Positions 17,322 through 26,012 of a DNA stretch of 64,000 nt are shown piece after piece. Position numbers and translations under genes: made by a program. Source of the DNA: Cyclobacteriaceae bacterium (GTDB lineage: Bacteria; Bacteroidota; Bacteroidia; Cytophagales; Cyclobacteriaceae); contig CATQIH010000043.1 of the NCBI GenBank assembly GCA_958296015.1, positions 1 through 64,000 on the forward strand, written 5' to 3'. How positions within the stretch are numbered: the stretch's first letter is position 1; the number at the start of each line of letters is the position of its first letter. The notes under the pieces were generated by a model. It had not been told where the DNA came from, searched no databases, and was given only the letters and a program-made list of their open reading frames with translations.

Positions 17322-18518
17322 ATGCAAACCACGGCCACACAGCAGTCTTTCACATTGTTTCCTGTTCGCAACCGTGCTCACATTGAGCAGTTCAGACAGA
17401 TTCCTTTTCAAATTTATCAGAACGATCCCTACTAGATACCCTATGTCCGTCAGGAGATAGAGCAGGTATTTGACCCTAAGCAGAATCCTTTTTTCTCTCA
17501 CGGGGAAGCAGAGCGCTGGATTATCCAAGATGCGGAAGGAAACCCTATAGGACGAGTGGCTGCTTTTATCAATCAACGTAATGCACACACCTTCCGGCAA
17601 CCTACGGGAGGAATGGGTTTCTTTGAATGTGTCAATAATCAGGAGGCTGCTTTTGCCTTATTTGATCAGTGTAAACGGTGGCTTTCTGAAAGAGGCATGG
17701 AAGCAATGGATGGACCTATTAATTTTGGTGAACGCGACAAATTCTGGGGATTAGTTATGGAGAATTTTGCCTTGAGTCCCTATGTCAATCAGGGATATAA
17801 TCCTGAATACTATGTTCGTTTCTTTGAAAATTATGGTTTTCAGATCTATTTTAAGCAGTTGATCTTCAACCGGAGTTTTCATGATCCTTTGCCCCCTATT
17901 TACGCCCGTCACACACAACGGCTGCATCATCAGGGGGAAGTGGAGATCAGACATTATCAAAAAAGTAAGGTGCAGGAATATGCACAGTACTTTATGGAAA
18001 TCTACAATGATGCTTTTCAAGTACTGGATAATTTCAAGCCGATCACCAAAGAGCAGGTATTTACTACCCTCGAGCGAATCAAACCCATCATTGATTCTGA
18101 TGTACTGATGTTTATCTTCTACCGGGGTAAACCGGCTGCATTTATGATTGCCTTACCCAATGTAAACGAGATATATCAAAAAGTAGGAGACAACATGAAT
18201 TGGTTTGGCAAGTTGAAGTTTCTGTACTACAAGACTTTTGCTCCACCCCATACAGTGTTTGGGGTTACTTTTGGCGTGAAACCTGAGTTTCAGCGTAAAG
18301 GATTGGAGGGATTGTTTTTTGAGGATATTCTCAACCGGGTTGCTGCCACGCCAAATTACCGGTACAATAATTATATTGTGAGCTGGGTAGGAGACTTCAA
18401 TCCAAAAATGATTCGTGTGATGGAAGCACTAGGATGCAAAGAGGCTCGCACCATGGCCACTTACCGCAAACTTTTTGATGAAACCGTCCCTTTTGAGCGA
18501 GCACCTTTTATCACTTGA
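17322..18518 (+). pseudogene. GNAT-like acetyltransferase interrupted by a single in-frame amber codon
   Basis: One continuous frame of 398 codons from the ATG at 17322 to 18518 is broken only by TAG at 17433-17435, in 'QIYQNDPY*IPYVRQEIEQ'. Relatives usually have Trp here ('NPYW.P'), one base from TAG. The remainder fits a GNAT-related family: 'FFSHGEAERWIIQDAEG' early, and a CoA-type region 'VTFGVKPEFQRKGLEGLFFE' near residues 310-330. No other damage, which suggests very recent inactivation, a sequencing error or readthrough. It ends 4 bp before the sensor kinase gene, so the two were probably one operon. Confidence 0.8.
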
Positions 18519-18522
18519 TCTT

Positions 18523-20796
18523 ATGCATACTATACAGCAATCAGATAGTCTGATAGACCCCATCGTCTTTGCCATTATTGTGATTGAAGCTGTGGCATTT
18601 CTGGTTCAATTGCTCTATTACCTGGAACGACCTAGCGACGATTCCCGGAAACTATATCTTATTTTGTTGTTGATGCTGATCATTTACAACATTACCGGTG
18701 GGTTGGTCCCTAACTATGATTCTTCTATTCCTCTAGAGATTCAGTTCAGCCTTGGCTATATCACAGCTATTGCTATGTCTATGTATTTCATCTATTATAT
18801 TTACAAAGTATTCAACTTGGAGCATCTGAGGTGGATGTCAACAAAAGGACCGTGGGTTTGCTTGTTTATTCCTTTTGTATTTTTGTTTGAAATTCCTTTG
18901 TTCATTACCGAAGACATCAACTTTAGTCAGAAGCTTCTTTTGCCTATTCCTACTTTGTATGGGATTATCTTTGTTTATCAGGTCATTTGTTATCTCATTT
19001 ATGCCTACCGCAAAGTGGATCTCTCTAAAAAACGAGATTACCGTATCTATCTGTTCTCTGTGATCAGTGCAATCCTTTGCTGGATTTCTTTACCATTTAT
19101 TATTTTTTTTCAGTTCGATAATGTCGTAGAGCATGTATCTACTAATTTGGGATTGCTTTTTATGACGGTATTCTATATTCATTCTTTGGTGCGCAATGCC
19201 CAGAGTGAATACCGAAACTTACTATTATCCCAAGAGGGATTAATCGAGTCACAAGAAGCTAATAAAACCCTCATCAATGATCTGGAAGAAACAAACGTGC
19301 TGCTTTCTGTTACTATTAAGAATAGGGAAGAGACTATTCAAGAGCGAACCGAAGCCTTAAAAAATGCGAATGAGCAGTTGAGAAATACATTTATCAATTT
19401 GGCGCATGATACCAAGACACCACTGACGCTGGTGAATAACTATCTGAGCAGGTACATTTCCAGATACGGCATGAATGAGGATTTATCCGTTATCAAGTAC
19501 AACCTTGAAAAGTTAACCAATGATATCGTCAACTTTTTTGACATAGAAAGGCTTGAGCGAGGAGTCAATATTTACGATCATGACCAGCTGACTAACTTTA
19601 GCGGAGTCTTGCTGAATAGCTTATCGCTATTTGATCCCTTAGCAGAAAATAAAAAAATCCGTATTGTGCATAAAGTGCAGGAAAGGGTCTGTGTGATGGC
19701 AGACCCTGATGCGATTGTACGCATCATCAACAACATTGTTGAAAATGCTATCAGATACACCGAACCCAGCGGGAGAATAGCTGTCACGTTACGCACAACC
19801 GAGCAAGAAGCAGTTTTCAAAGTATCAGATTCCGGGCAAGGAATTCCAGAAGCCTTACGCAGCCGGGTACTGGAGCCTTATTTCCAGGCAGGACAGAAAA
19901 AGAAAGGGAATCAAGGCATAGGTATGGGATTAGCCATTGTCAATAAAATTATCATCAATCTTAAAGGAACAATTTCTCTTGAAAGCAATGCGGTGAAGGG
20001 CACCAAAGTAACAGTCACTTTGCCTTTACAAACAGTGGCTGTTGCAGCACATCCGACAGACACATCTCAACACTTTCATGCATCAATTGACCCTTTTTAC
20101 GAGGTTAAAGATGTAGTACACAGTGAAGCCAGACCTTACATATTAGTTGTAGAAGATAACTTAGCTATGTTGTCGTATCTCAAAGACAACATTGGTAAGC
20201 ACTACAATGTTTATACAGCTACCGATGGTTTGGATGCCCTTCAGAAATTGGCTACTGTTCAACGGCTTGACCTGATTGTTTCAGATGTTATGATGAGCGT
20301 AATGGATGGTTTCAAGATGAGTAAGGTTATCAAAAACCAACAAAGATTTACGCATGTGCCTTTGCTGTTCCTCACTGCTAAAACAAGAAAAGCTGATAGG
20401 CTAACAGGGCTTAAATTGGGAGCACACGACTACATAGAAAAGCCGTTTTCTATAGAAGAATTACTGCTTAAAATCAACGTTATCCTAGATAATGCAGACC
20501 GCCAGCGGCACGCCCTCATTGATAAGCTGTACTTGCTCAACGATGAAGCCCCGGGGTCAGACCAACCAGAAGTGCCTTATTTGGAACAAAACATTCAGCA
20601 TTACCAACTTACTGGGCGTGAAATAGAAATAGTCAGACTGTTGGAAAAGGATTATGACTCTGAGCAGATCGGCACGATACTTTATATTTCCAAAAGGACA
20701 GTAACTACCCATCTTCAAAATATCTTTAAAAAGACAAACGTCAATAGCCAGGTCAAACTCATGAAGCTACTGACCTCTGCAGCCGAAAAAAAATAA
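18523..20796 (+). CDS. Hybrid sensor histidine kinase / response regulator with LuxR-type HTH
   Basis: 757 residues from the ATG at 18523. Order: seven or so membrane helices (about 10-240), a coiled coil (about 245-285), a HisKA domain with 'NLAHDTKTPLT' (phosphoacceptor His about 295), a HATPase domain with N-box 'NNIVENAIRYT', 'DSGQGIP' and 'GIGMGLAIV', then a receiver domain with Asp about 588 ('IVSDVMMSVMDGF'), the switch 'LFLTAKT' and Lys in 'DYIEKPF', and a C-terminal LuxR-type helix-turn-helix (about 695-755, 'LTGREIEIVRLLEKDYDSEQI'). A one-protein two-component system that can sense at the membrane and bind DNA. Signal and targets unknown. Confidence 0.92.
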   Translation: MHTIQQSDSLIDPIVFAIIVIEAVAFLVQLLYYLERPSDDSRKLYLILLLMLIIYNITGGLVPNYDSSIPLEIQFSLGYITAIAMSMYFIYYIYKVFNLEHLRWMSTKGPWVCLFIPFVFLFEIPLFITEDINFSQKLLLPIPTLYGIIFVYQVICYLIYAYRKVDLSKKRDYRIYLFSVISAILCWISLPFIIFFQFDNVVEHVSTNLGLLFMTVFYIHSLVRNAQSEYRNLLLSQEGLIESQEANKTLINDLEETNVLLSVTIKNREETIQERTEALKNANEQLRNTFINLAHDTKTPLTLVNNYLSRYISRYGMNEDLSVIKYNLEKLTNDIVNFFDIERLERGVNIYDHDQLTNFSGVLLNSLSLFDPLAENKKIRIVHKVQERVCVMADPDAIVRIINNIVENAIRYTEPSGRIAVTLRTTEQEAVFKVSDSGQGIPEALRSRVLEPYFQAGQKKKGNQGIGMGLAIVNKIIINLKGTISLESNAVKGTKVTVTLPLQTVAVAAHPTDTSQHFHASIDPFYEVKDVVHSEARPYILVVEDNLAMLSYLKDNIGKHYNVYTATDGLDALQKLATVQRLDLIVSDVMMSVMDGFKMSKVIKNQQRFTHVPLLFLTAKTRKADRLTGLKLGAHDYIEKPFSIEELLLKINVILDNADRQRHALIDKLYLLNDEAPGSDQPEVPYLEQNIQHYQLTGREIEIVRLLEKDYDSEQIGTILYISKRTVTTHLQNIFKKTNVNSQVKLMKLLTSAAEKK

Positions 20797-21009
20797 TACC
20801 TTAAATTTCTTTCTTTTCGTCAGAAAACATGCTCACGTGTTTATCAAACACCACTTTTCTTTTTATACGTACCATTGCTTAGAGAAATACGTCTGTTTAC
20901 GTATTGACAAAATTGCCCTAAAATAGCAGATTTGATATACTCAAATAGGTATTGTGCATTGTGCAATCCTTTTTGAATTACTCAACAATCTACACTTAAC
21001 CTAACGAAC

Positions 21010-21414
21010 ATGAAGACGAATCCATTGAACACGTCTGCCTCCTGTTCACCTTCTCTGAAACAGACGGCTTACGAAAAAGAGTTTTTCCAGGTGGAAACAC
21101 CAGCTTTACTGCTGTCCTCAGGATGTCAACACCTACAACATTGCATGACACACACCTGGATGTTTGAACTCATCAGTATTCACCAAAGCTGTCAGCTGTT
21201 TACTTGTGAAACTCAACGATGGGAATTCCTGGCCCTTCACAACGAAATATGGGCACTGTGTTTTGATTCAAGCGGTAATAAACTGATGAATAGAACATTT
21301 AGCATTTTTGAGTATATCTATCAATTTACTGACCAGGTATTTTATGTATCCGATCAGGTTTGTATGCTGGAAGAAGAATACAAATCTATAGTCAATCAAT
21401 TGATGATAGCCTAA
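21010..21414 (+). CDS. Hypothetical protein upstream of the replication origin
   Basis: 134 residues, ATG start, no signal peptide or membrane segment, rich in Cys and His in the first half ('LLSSGCQHLQHCMTHTW'). No family recognised. It is separated by 214 bp from the kinase gene and ends only 64 bp before the first iteron. Confidence 0.5.
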   Translation: MKTNPLNTSASCSPSLKQTAYEKEFFQVETPALLLSSGCQHLQHCMTHTWMFELISIHQSCQLFTCETQRWEFLALHNEIWALCFDSSGNKLMNRTFSIFEYIYQFTDQVFYVSDQVCMLEEEYKSIVNQLMIA

Positions 21415-21477
21415 AGCCTGTTTGTATTCAAAGCGGCTTCTATCACATTAAAGGACTTGCAGGACCAACATCAAAAA

Positions 21478-22155
21478 CCCTAGCAAATCATGGCATCGGA
21501 ATTTTTCATTTACTTTTTTATCTTTTTTTTAAAATTCAAAAAACATATGCCTTTAAATAAAAACAAATAACACTATATAGCATTATATAGGCCGCGTAAA
21601 TAGCTGATTTACAGTAAGTTACAACGCTAAAACCCTAGTAAATCATGGCATACTCCCTAGTAAATCATGGCATACTCCCTAGCAAATCATGGCATTTTGC
21701 TTTTAACGCCCTAGTAAATCATGGCAAAACCCTAGCAAATCATGGCATACCCTATAGGTGATCATAATGAGCATATAAACAATTGATAATCAAATACTTA
21801 TATGTGTATAACTCAAAAAATAGGCTTAATTTCAAAATAAACGCCCTAGCAAATCATGGCATTTTATTATAAAATGTTGTTACTGTGAATTTGAACAATT
21901 TTTCGCATGAATTATATTGATTGGATGTCATTGGTATGCAAACAGGGTTTACTATCATACATCTTCAGTACAACTTACTGAAAACCAATGTATTAGCGTA
22001 AAACCCTAGCAAATCATGGCATATTTATTTTACTTATTTCTGATATGCCTACAACAGTCATTGGAGCGAATATATAGGTAGGAACAACATTATTAAACTT
22101 TTTATAAGGGCTTTTACCATCGTTTACTATCAAACTCCCTAGTAAATCATGGCAT
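21478..22155 (+). repeat. Iteron array, nine 19-bp direct repeats (plasmid replication origin)
   Basis: The unit CCCTAGYAAATCATGGCAT occurs nine times in the same orientation at 21478, 21633, 21655, 21677, 21709 (last base A), 21730, 21844, 22004 and 22137. Y is C in five copies and T in four. The middle group is spaced 21-32 bp, about two to three helical turns; the others are 114-160 bp apart. The intervals are AT-rich and no gene was seen in 21415-22186. Iterons directly upstream of a Rep_3 initiator gene are the classical origin layout, where the initiator binds the iterons and also represses itself. The last copy ends 31 bp before the rep start. Confidence 0.92.
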
Positions 22156-22186
22156 ATTTTTTCATAAATCTTGCAATTGTACGATT

Positions 22187-23383
22187 ATGGGTTCAAATTA
22201 CAGTATGACCGCTGTTCCTGAAGTAAACCGCAAACTCATTGCTGAAGAGTTTTCAATCTTCAAGCCTGCTCTGATTGCCCATTCTGACACAGAAATGGAT
22301 ATCAAAGGGTTAAAACTTTTTCATGAAGTACTATCTTTTAATCATCGACATGAGCCGGATAGGTATCAATATACTATTGAGTATGGGTTGATCTCTAAAA
22401 CCAGCGATAAGCGCAACGTTCAAAAAATTATTGCCCAGGAAATTGAGCGGATTGCCAGCCGGATGCAAAGCTTTGTATTCAAAGTAGATAAACAGAAGAT
22501 GTATGAGATCACAGGAGAGCGTAATGCCGGTTCTATTTCACCTTTTGATCGCATTATCTATCAGGGCAGCAACATAAAGGTGGTCTTAGGAACTACCTTT
22601 AAAAAGCTTCTGGTTCATTATCAACAGTTTTACCTTGGAGATGCCCGTACAGTGAGAAGCTTAAACCATAAAGCCTCCATTCATATGTACTGGCTGATCA
22701 TTAGTCATAGCTGGAAAGGTTCCAGCTTTGAAATCAGCTTGGAGGAGCTTAAGGTATCATTGGGTTGCCCAGGGGTATATGAGGGCCGGTGGGACAATTT
22801 TAGACGGTATATCATAGATCCTATCCAACAGGAGTTTGAAGGTACCTGGTGTAATTTCACGTTTGAAGCTAAAAAGAAAGGCCGTAAAATATGCGCACTT
22901 ATTTTTCATTTCCAGAGTGATACCGAAATTATCAGGAACATTATCAACGAATGCCCCTACCCTTTTGAAAGCCAGCTTCAACGATTCCGCGTAAAATATA
23001 CTACAATTATTCAAATTAGAGAACAAGTAAACAAGGGAGTATACACTGAGCAGGACGTGGAGAAAGTACTTAAACATGCTCAGATGGACAAAACTATCCG
23101 CAGTAAGCCAGGCTATATTGTTAAAGCTCTTAAAGAACGCTGGTTTGAGAAAATGGCTATTCAAATAGAGCTGGCCATGCCGGATACTTCTTCTGTGTCG
23201 GTGAATGGATACTGGGGAAAAGTGCAACAATATTGGAACTTCAGTGATGATCAAATGAAAAAACTTAGTGCACTGTACAATGAGCACACTTTATCTAAAG
23301 CGCATTATAAGAAGCAGTTGTTTTTTGATCAAAATGCTGACACTGAAGAAGTATTTAATGCTTTCATTCAAAGTGCCCAATAG
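22187..23383 (+). CDS. rep: Rep_3-family plasmid replication initiator
   Basis: 398 residues. The N-terminal half ('MDIKGLKLFHEVLSFNHRHE', 'EIERIASRMQSFVFKVD') and the second winged-helix half (about 160-260, 'HKASIHMYWLIISHSWKGSS', then 'ISLEELKVSLGCPGVYEGRW') are typical of RepB/Rep_3 initiators, with a basic stretch 'FEAKKKGRKICALIF'. The C-terminal 120 residues are helical and less conserved. Such proteins bind iterons as monomers to open the origin and as dimers to repress. The gene follows the iteron array and converges with the minus-strand operon 2 bp downstream. Confidence 0.9.
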   Translation: MGSNYSMTAVPEVNRKLIAEEFSIFKPALIAHSDTEMDIKGLKLFHEVLSFNHRHEPDRYQYTIEYGLISKTSDKRNVQKIIAQEIERIASRMQSFVFKVDKQKMYEITGERNAGSISPFDRIIYQGSNIKVVLGTTFKKLLVHYQQFYLGDARTVRSLNHKASIHMYWLIISHSWKGSSFEISLEELKVSLGCPGVYEGRWDNFRRYIIDPIQQEFEGTWCNFTFEAKKKGRKICALIFHFQSDTEIIRNIINECPYPFESQLQRFRVKYTTIIQIREQVNKGVYTEQDVEKVLKHAQMDKTIRSKPGYIVKALKERWFEKMAIQIELAMPDTSSVSVNGYWGKVQQYWNFSDDQMKKLSALYNEHTLSKAHYKKQLFFDQNADTEEVFNAFIQSAQ

Positions 23384-23385
23384 TA

Positions 23386-23985
23386 TTACTCCCTCCTCTT
23401 GAAATAAAGCGGAATCTGCACACATTGGTCCTGTGAATTGTATACGTAGTTGCTTCCTGCACGCGCATTCTGAAAGCCAGCAGAAGGATATAGTTTGATA
23501 AATATCACTGAAGTAGTATCATTGACTGCTTGTTCCTGCATCGTTGCATGTTCTACCAGATACTCAATATAGTCACTTTTTTCCTGTACAGTCATCCTAT
23601 ACTGATAAGCGAACCAGGCAACTATTCCCAAAATTGCCACGGCCATCAATGGAAAACCAATGCTGCCGAACCCCAGCCAAAATGCTTGCCTGGTACCTTT
23701 TATATGAATGGAAGCCTTAGCCTGATTTGACTCCCGTGCTACCTTGCGATCTAGTTCACGCAGTATATGTGCAAGATTTTCGCTGGTTTGCTGGCTGGTT
23801 GTCTGACTGATTACTGCTGCCTGATAAGCTAAGTAAAGCATAGGGAGTAGTTCATTATTCAGGTTCAGCTGCAATCCGTATCTGTGGAGCAACTCTGCAC
23901 AGAAATCCCTCTTCTGTTGTTCTGAGAGCACTGGTCCAGTTATCTGGGTCTGTGATGTTGCTGAAGTTGCAGATACATCTTCCAT
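23386..23985 (-). CDS. Membrane protein of the mobilization-region operon
   Basis: 199 residues: a polar helical N-terminal half with 'LSEQQKRDFCAELLHRYGLQ' and 'ENLAHILRELDRKVARE', one membrane segment (about 110-130, 'GFPLMAVAILGIVAWFAYQY'), and a small exported C-terminal part. No family recognised. It is 5 bp downstream of the ParA-like ATPase gene and likely co-expressed with it, so it could anchor the ATPase or act in conjugation entry exclusion or mobilization. Confidence 0.55.
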   Translation of the reverse strand: MEDVSATSATSQTQITGPVLSEQQKRDFCAELLHRYGLQLNLNNELLPMLYLAYQAAVISQTTSQQTSENLAHILRELDRKVARESNQAKASIHIKGTRQAFWLGFGSIGFPLMAVAILGIVAWFAYQYRMTVQEKSDYIEYLVEHATMQEQAVNDTTSVIFIKLYPSAGFQNARAGSNYVYNSQDQCVQIPLYFKRRE

Positions 23986-23990
23986 ACATT

Positions 23991-24668
23991 TCAGAGGGCT
24001 ATGTTGTCGATGGCGTTCTTAAAATACATTTTAGAGAAAATTGTTGCTTTCTCTATGCCTTCTCCTGATTTAAGTACTTCTCTGATCCTGTTCTGTGTAC
24101 TTTCATTTTTATCCCTGCTGATGTTGAAATCAACAAGCTCCAGCTGATGATTTGCTGCAAATTTGCTCAGGGTTTTGCTCTGATCATCGCTAAACTCATA
24201 GTATTCATTTTTAAAGATTATGATCTTTATTTGGTTGTCTATAGCACCAAGCAAAGCAGTCACATAGTCCATTGTCTGCTTGAAAATGTTAGCCCCACCC
24301 ACAACGGCATAAAATGCTACCTCAATTTCTAGTTCCTTTAAAACAGCGGGCAGAAAGTTGATGACATCCTGCAAGTAATAAGGTAATTGCTCTGAGATAG
24401 AAGCTCCCAGATCAGCAATAAACAAGTTATTTTTTGCCTGAGCAGTTTTTTCCAGAAACTTGTTAAATAGCCCTCTGTCAATGACCTTATTGGAATTCAA
24501 AAAGGTGATTTGCCGGGGCTGACGATAGGCCAACTGCAAGCTGGTAGTTTTGGTTGCATCGTCCATGTCGAAGATAACTGCTTCCGGGTATTTTTCAGCC
24601 AGTAGAAAAGCCAGTACTGACTTACCTGCCCCTCCCTTAGATTGAGTTACGAAGATGAGTTTTTTCAT
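23991..24668 (-). CDS. ParA/MinD-like ATPase of the mobilization region
   Basis: 225 residues from the ATG at 24668, where the long upstream part of the open frame is non-coding. The deviant Walker A 'QSKGGAGKSVLAFLLA' and the 'VIFDMDDATKTTSL' and 'NNLFIADLGASI' segments define the ParA/MinD fold. It lacks an obvious DNA-binding extension. The window has a second, more canonical ParA at 27683, so this copy probably serves transfer or a membrane partner. A palindromic operator lies 35 bp upstream of its start. Confidence 0.8.
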   Translation of the reverse strand: MKKLIFVTQSKGGAGKSVLAFLLAEKYPEAVIFDMDDATKTTSLQLAYRQPRQITFLNSNKVIDRGLFNKFLEKTAQAKNNLFIADLGASISEQLPYYLQDVINFLPAVLKELEIEVAFYAVVGGANIFKQTMDYVTALLGAIDNQIKIIIFKNEYYEFSDDQSKTLSKFAANHQLELVDFNISRDKNESTQNRIREVLKSGEGIEKATIFSKMYFKNAIDNIAL

Positions 24669-24702
24669 TGTACAGATGAAGTTGATTGAACAAACATTAT
24701 TT

Positions 24703-24726
24703 AAAGTTGTAGTAATACTACAATAT
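24703..24726. promoter_or_regulatory. Palindromic operator candidate, copy 3 (upstream of ParA-like gene)
   Basis: The left arm AAAGTTGTAGTA and centre A match copy 1 exactly; the right arm TACTACAATATT pairs over its inner nine bases. It lies in the 94-bp gap between the genes at 24763-25143 and 23991-24668. Confidence 0.6.
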
Positions 24727-24762
24727 TTAATGATCATTTTCAACTACACCAGATTCAATATT

Positions 24763-25143
24763 TTATAAGTCTTCAAAAGCTTTGTCTAATGCATCCTGAT
24801 CTGGGTAGTCATCTGTATTTTTGAAATGATAAGTGTCAGTATGTATTTGTTGCTGGCTTTTTTTTCCCTCTGGAAAAGCATGATCATTGTCAATAGATTC
24901 AGTATGCGAACTACTGCCGGTTGTAACCGGACTTATCTTCTCTTTTTTTTGAATTCTATGGCGAATCTTATAGATGATACTGGAAGAGATGGGAAAATCA
25001 AGATCTTCTGTTATTTTCTGAGACAGGTAATCGGCCGTTAGGTCTTTTTGAAAAAGTTCATAATAATGCTCATAGAGTAGCCGATTACGTTTTCGCTTAT
25101 GAAGTTTAAAAGCATTATGCACTTCCTCTTTAGTAATGACCAT
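24763..25143 (-). CDS. Small hypothetical protein, first gene of the three-gene operon
   Basis: 126 residues, highly charged. The N-terminal 70 residues may form a helical DNA-binding fold ('FKLHKRKRNRLLYEHYYELF', then 'LSQKITEDLDFPISSSIIYK'), followed by an acidic disordered tail. No family recognised. Placed ahead of the ATPase gene on the same strand. Confidence 0.55.
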   Translation of the reverse strand: MVITKEEVHNAFKLHKRKRNRLLYEHYYELFQKDLTADYLSQKITEDLDFPISSSIIYKIRHRIQKKEKISPVTTGSSSHTESIDNDHAFPEGKKSQQQIHTDTYHFKNTDDYPDQDALDKAFEDL

Positions 25144-25335
25144 TGCTGTGAGTTATGGAAAAATAATGGAAAGATAGTGGAAAGTAAATTAATACACTAC
25201 ATGGTAATGGATAAATAGTGGACAAATTATGGAAATCATTAATATCAGTTAAAGATAAATCAGCAAAAAGAGTTGAAAACACAAGAAAAATGCTTTCCTT
25301 TGAAGCATATTGTGTAATTTAGAATAGCAAGCTAT

Positions 25336-25407
25336 GTTTTACTGTTAGTAAAACTATTTCATTTGCTCCATCTACTACAAGATGGATTTCATGGCCGCTA
25401 AAAGCGG
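25336..25407. other. Cluster of three inverted repeats, candidate oriT
   Basis: Three hairpins in 72 bp: GTTTTACT/AGTAAAAC with a 3-bp loop (25336-25354), TCCATC/GATGGA with an 8-bp loop (25367-25386), and CCGCT/AGCGG with a 3-bp loop (25395-25407). They lie in the 308-bp gap between the divergent operon at 25143 and the mobilization gene at 25452. Relaxase cognate oriT sites usually lie just upstream of mob genes and contain such repeats. No nic-site consensus was recognised. Confidence 0.45.
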
Positions 25408-25451
25408 ATGCTATTCGCCTTTGTCTCATAGTTACCTGAGTTAATCAATGT

Positions 25452-26012
25452 ATGGAAACAGCATCTGAAAAAACAAAGTCTAAAGGCGGTCGGCCTAAGA
25501 AAAAAGCCGAACAAGTGCGCAAACACAAATTCACCGTTTTTTTATCAGAAGGAGAAATGAAAGTGCTGCAAGAGATGATGGAGAAGACTGGGAAGACTGA
25601 AGCAGAACTTTTCCGGCATGGACTTTTTGGTGGGACACTGCGTATTCCTAAAGCACGTTTGGTATCTGCTGAATTGTTAGATACTTTGACAGCTTTTAAA
25701 AGGCTGGCTTCTTTGCATCAGTATCTTTCTTTGAAAGACAAAGATTTCAATCCACAGGAGAAAGAGCAATTACTAGGTAGCAGCAATTCTTTGCGAATAG
25801 CTATCGAACGCTTTGAGCGGAGTGTCTTTCTGGCTTTGGATCGTGCCGATCACTTAGGGCAGCTGCTCGAGTTGATTGAAGGGATTTCCGCTTTCAAAGA
25901 TGTTCTTCAAGAGAAAGAGTTTAACAAAGCTGATCTGAAGTCTCTTGAGCAGTGGCTGCAAAAGGCAGAGCAAATATTACATTCTCATTACACCTATCTT
26001 AAGATGACATGA
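25452..26012 (+). CDS. Mobilization accessory protein (MobC/RHH-like)
   Basis: 186 residues. A basic N-terminus ('KGGRPKKKAEQVRKHKFTVF') leads into a ribbon-helix-helix-like segment (residues about 27-55, 'FLSEGEMKVLQEMMEKTGKT') as in plasmid MobC proteins, then a long helical C-terminus (about 80-186). MobC-type proteins bind oriT and help the relaxase open it. The stop overlaps the relaxase ATG by 4 nt. Confidence 0.75.
   Translation: METASEKTKSKGGRPKKKAEQVRKHKFTVFLSEGEMKVLQEMMEKTGKTEAELFRHGLFGGTLRIPKARLVSAELLDTLTAFKRLASLHQYLSLKDKDFNPQEKEQLLGSSNSLRIAIERFERSVFLALDRADHLGQLLELIEGISAFKDVLQEKEFNKADLKSLEQWLQKAEQILHSHYTYLKMT

Noticed and set aside
21360..21560. Small open frame over the first iteron
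   Set aside because: It overlaps the 21010 gene in another frame, encodes low-complexity aromatic sequence at the end and lies on the origin; no support.
21478..22155. Direct repeats with spacers, CRISPR-like at first glance
   Set aside because: Units are only 19 bp, spacing is irregular (21 to 160 bp), no cas genes are nearby, and a Rep_3 initiator gene follows. This is an iteron origin.
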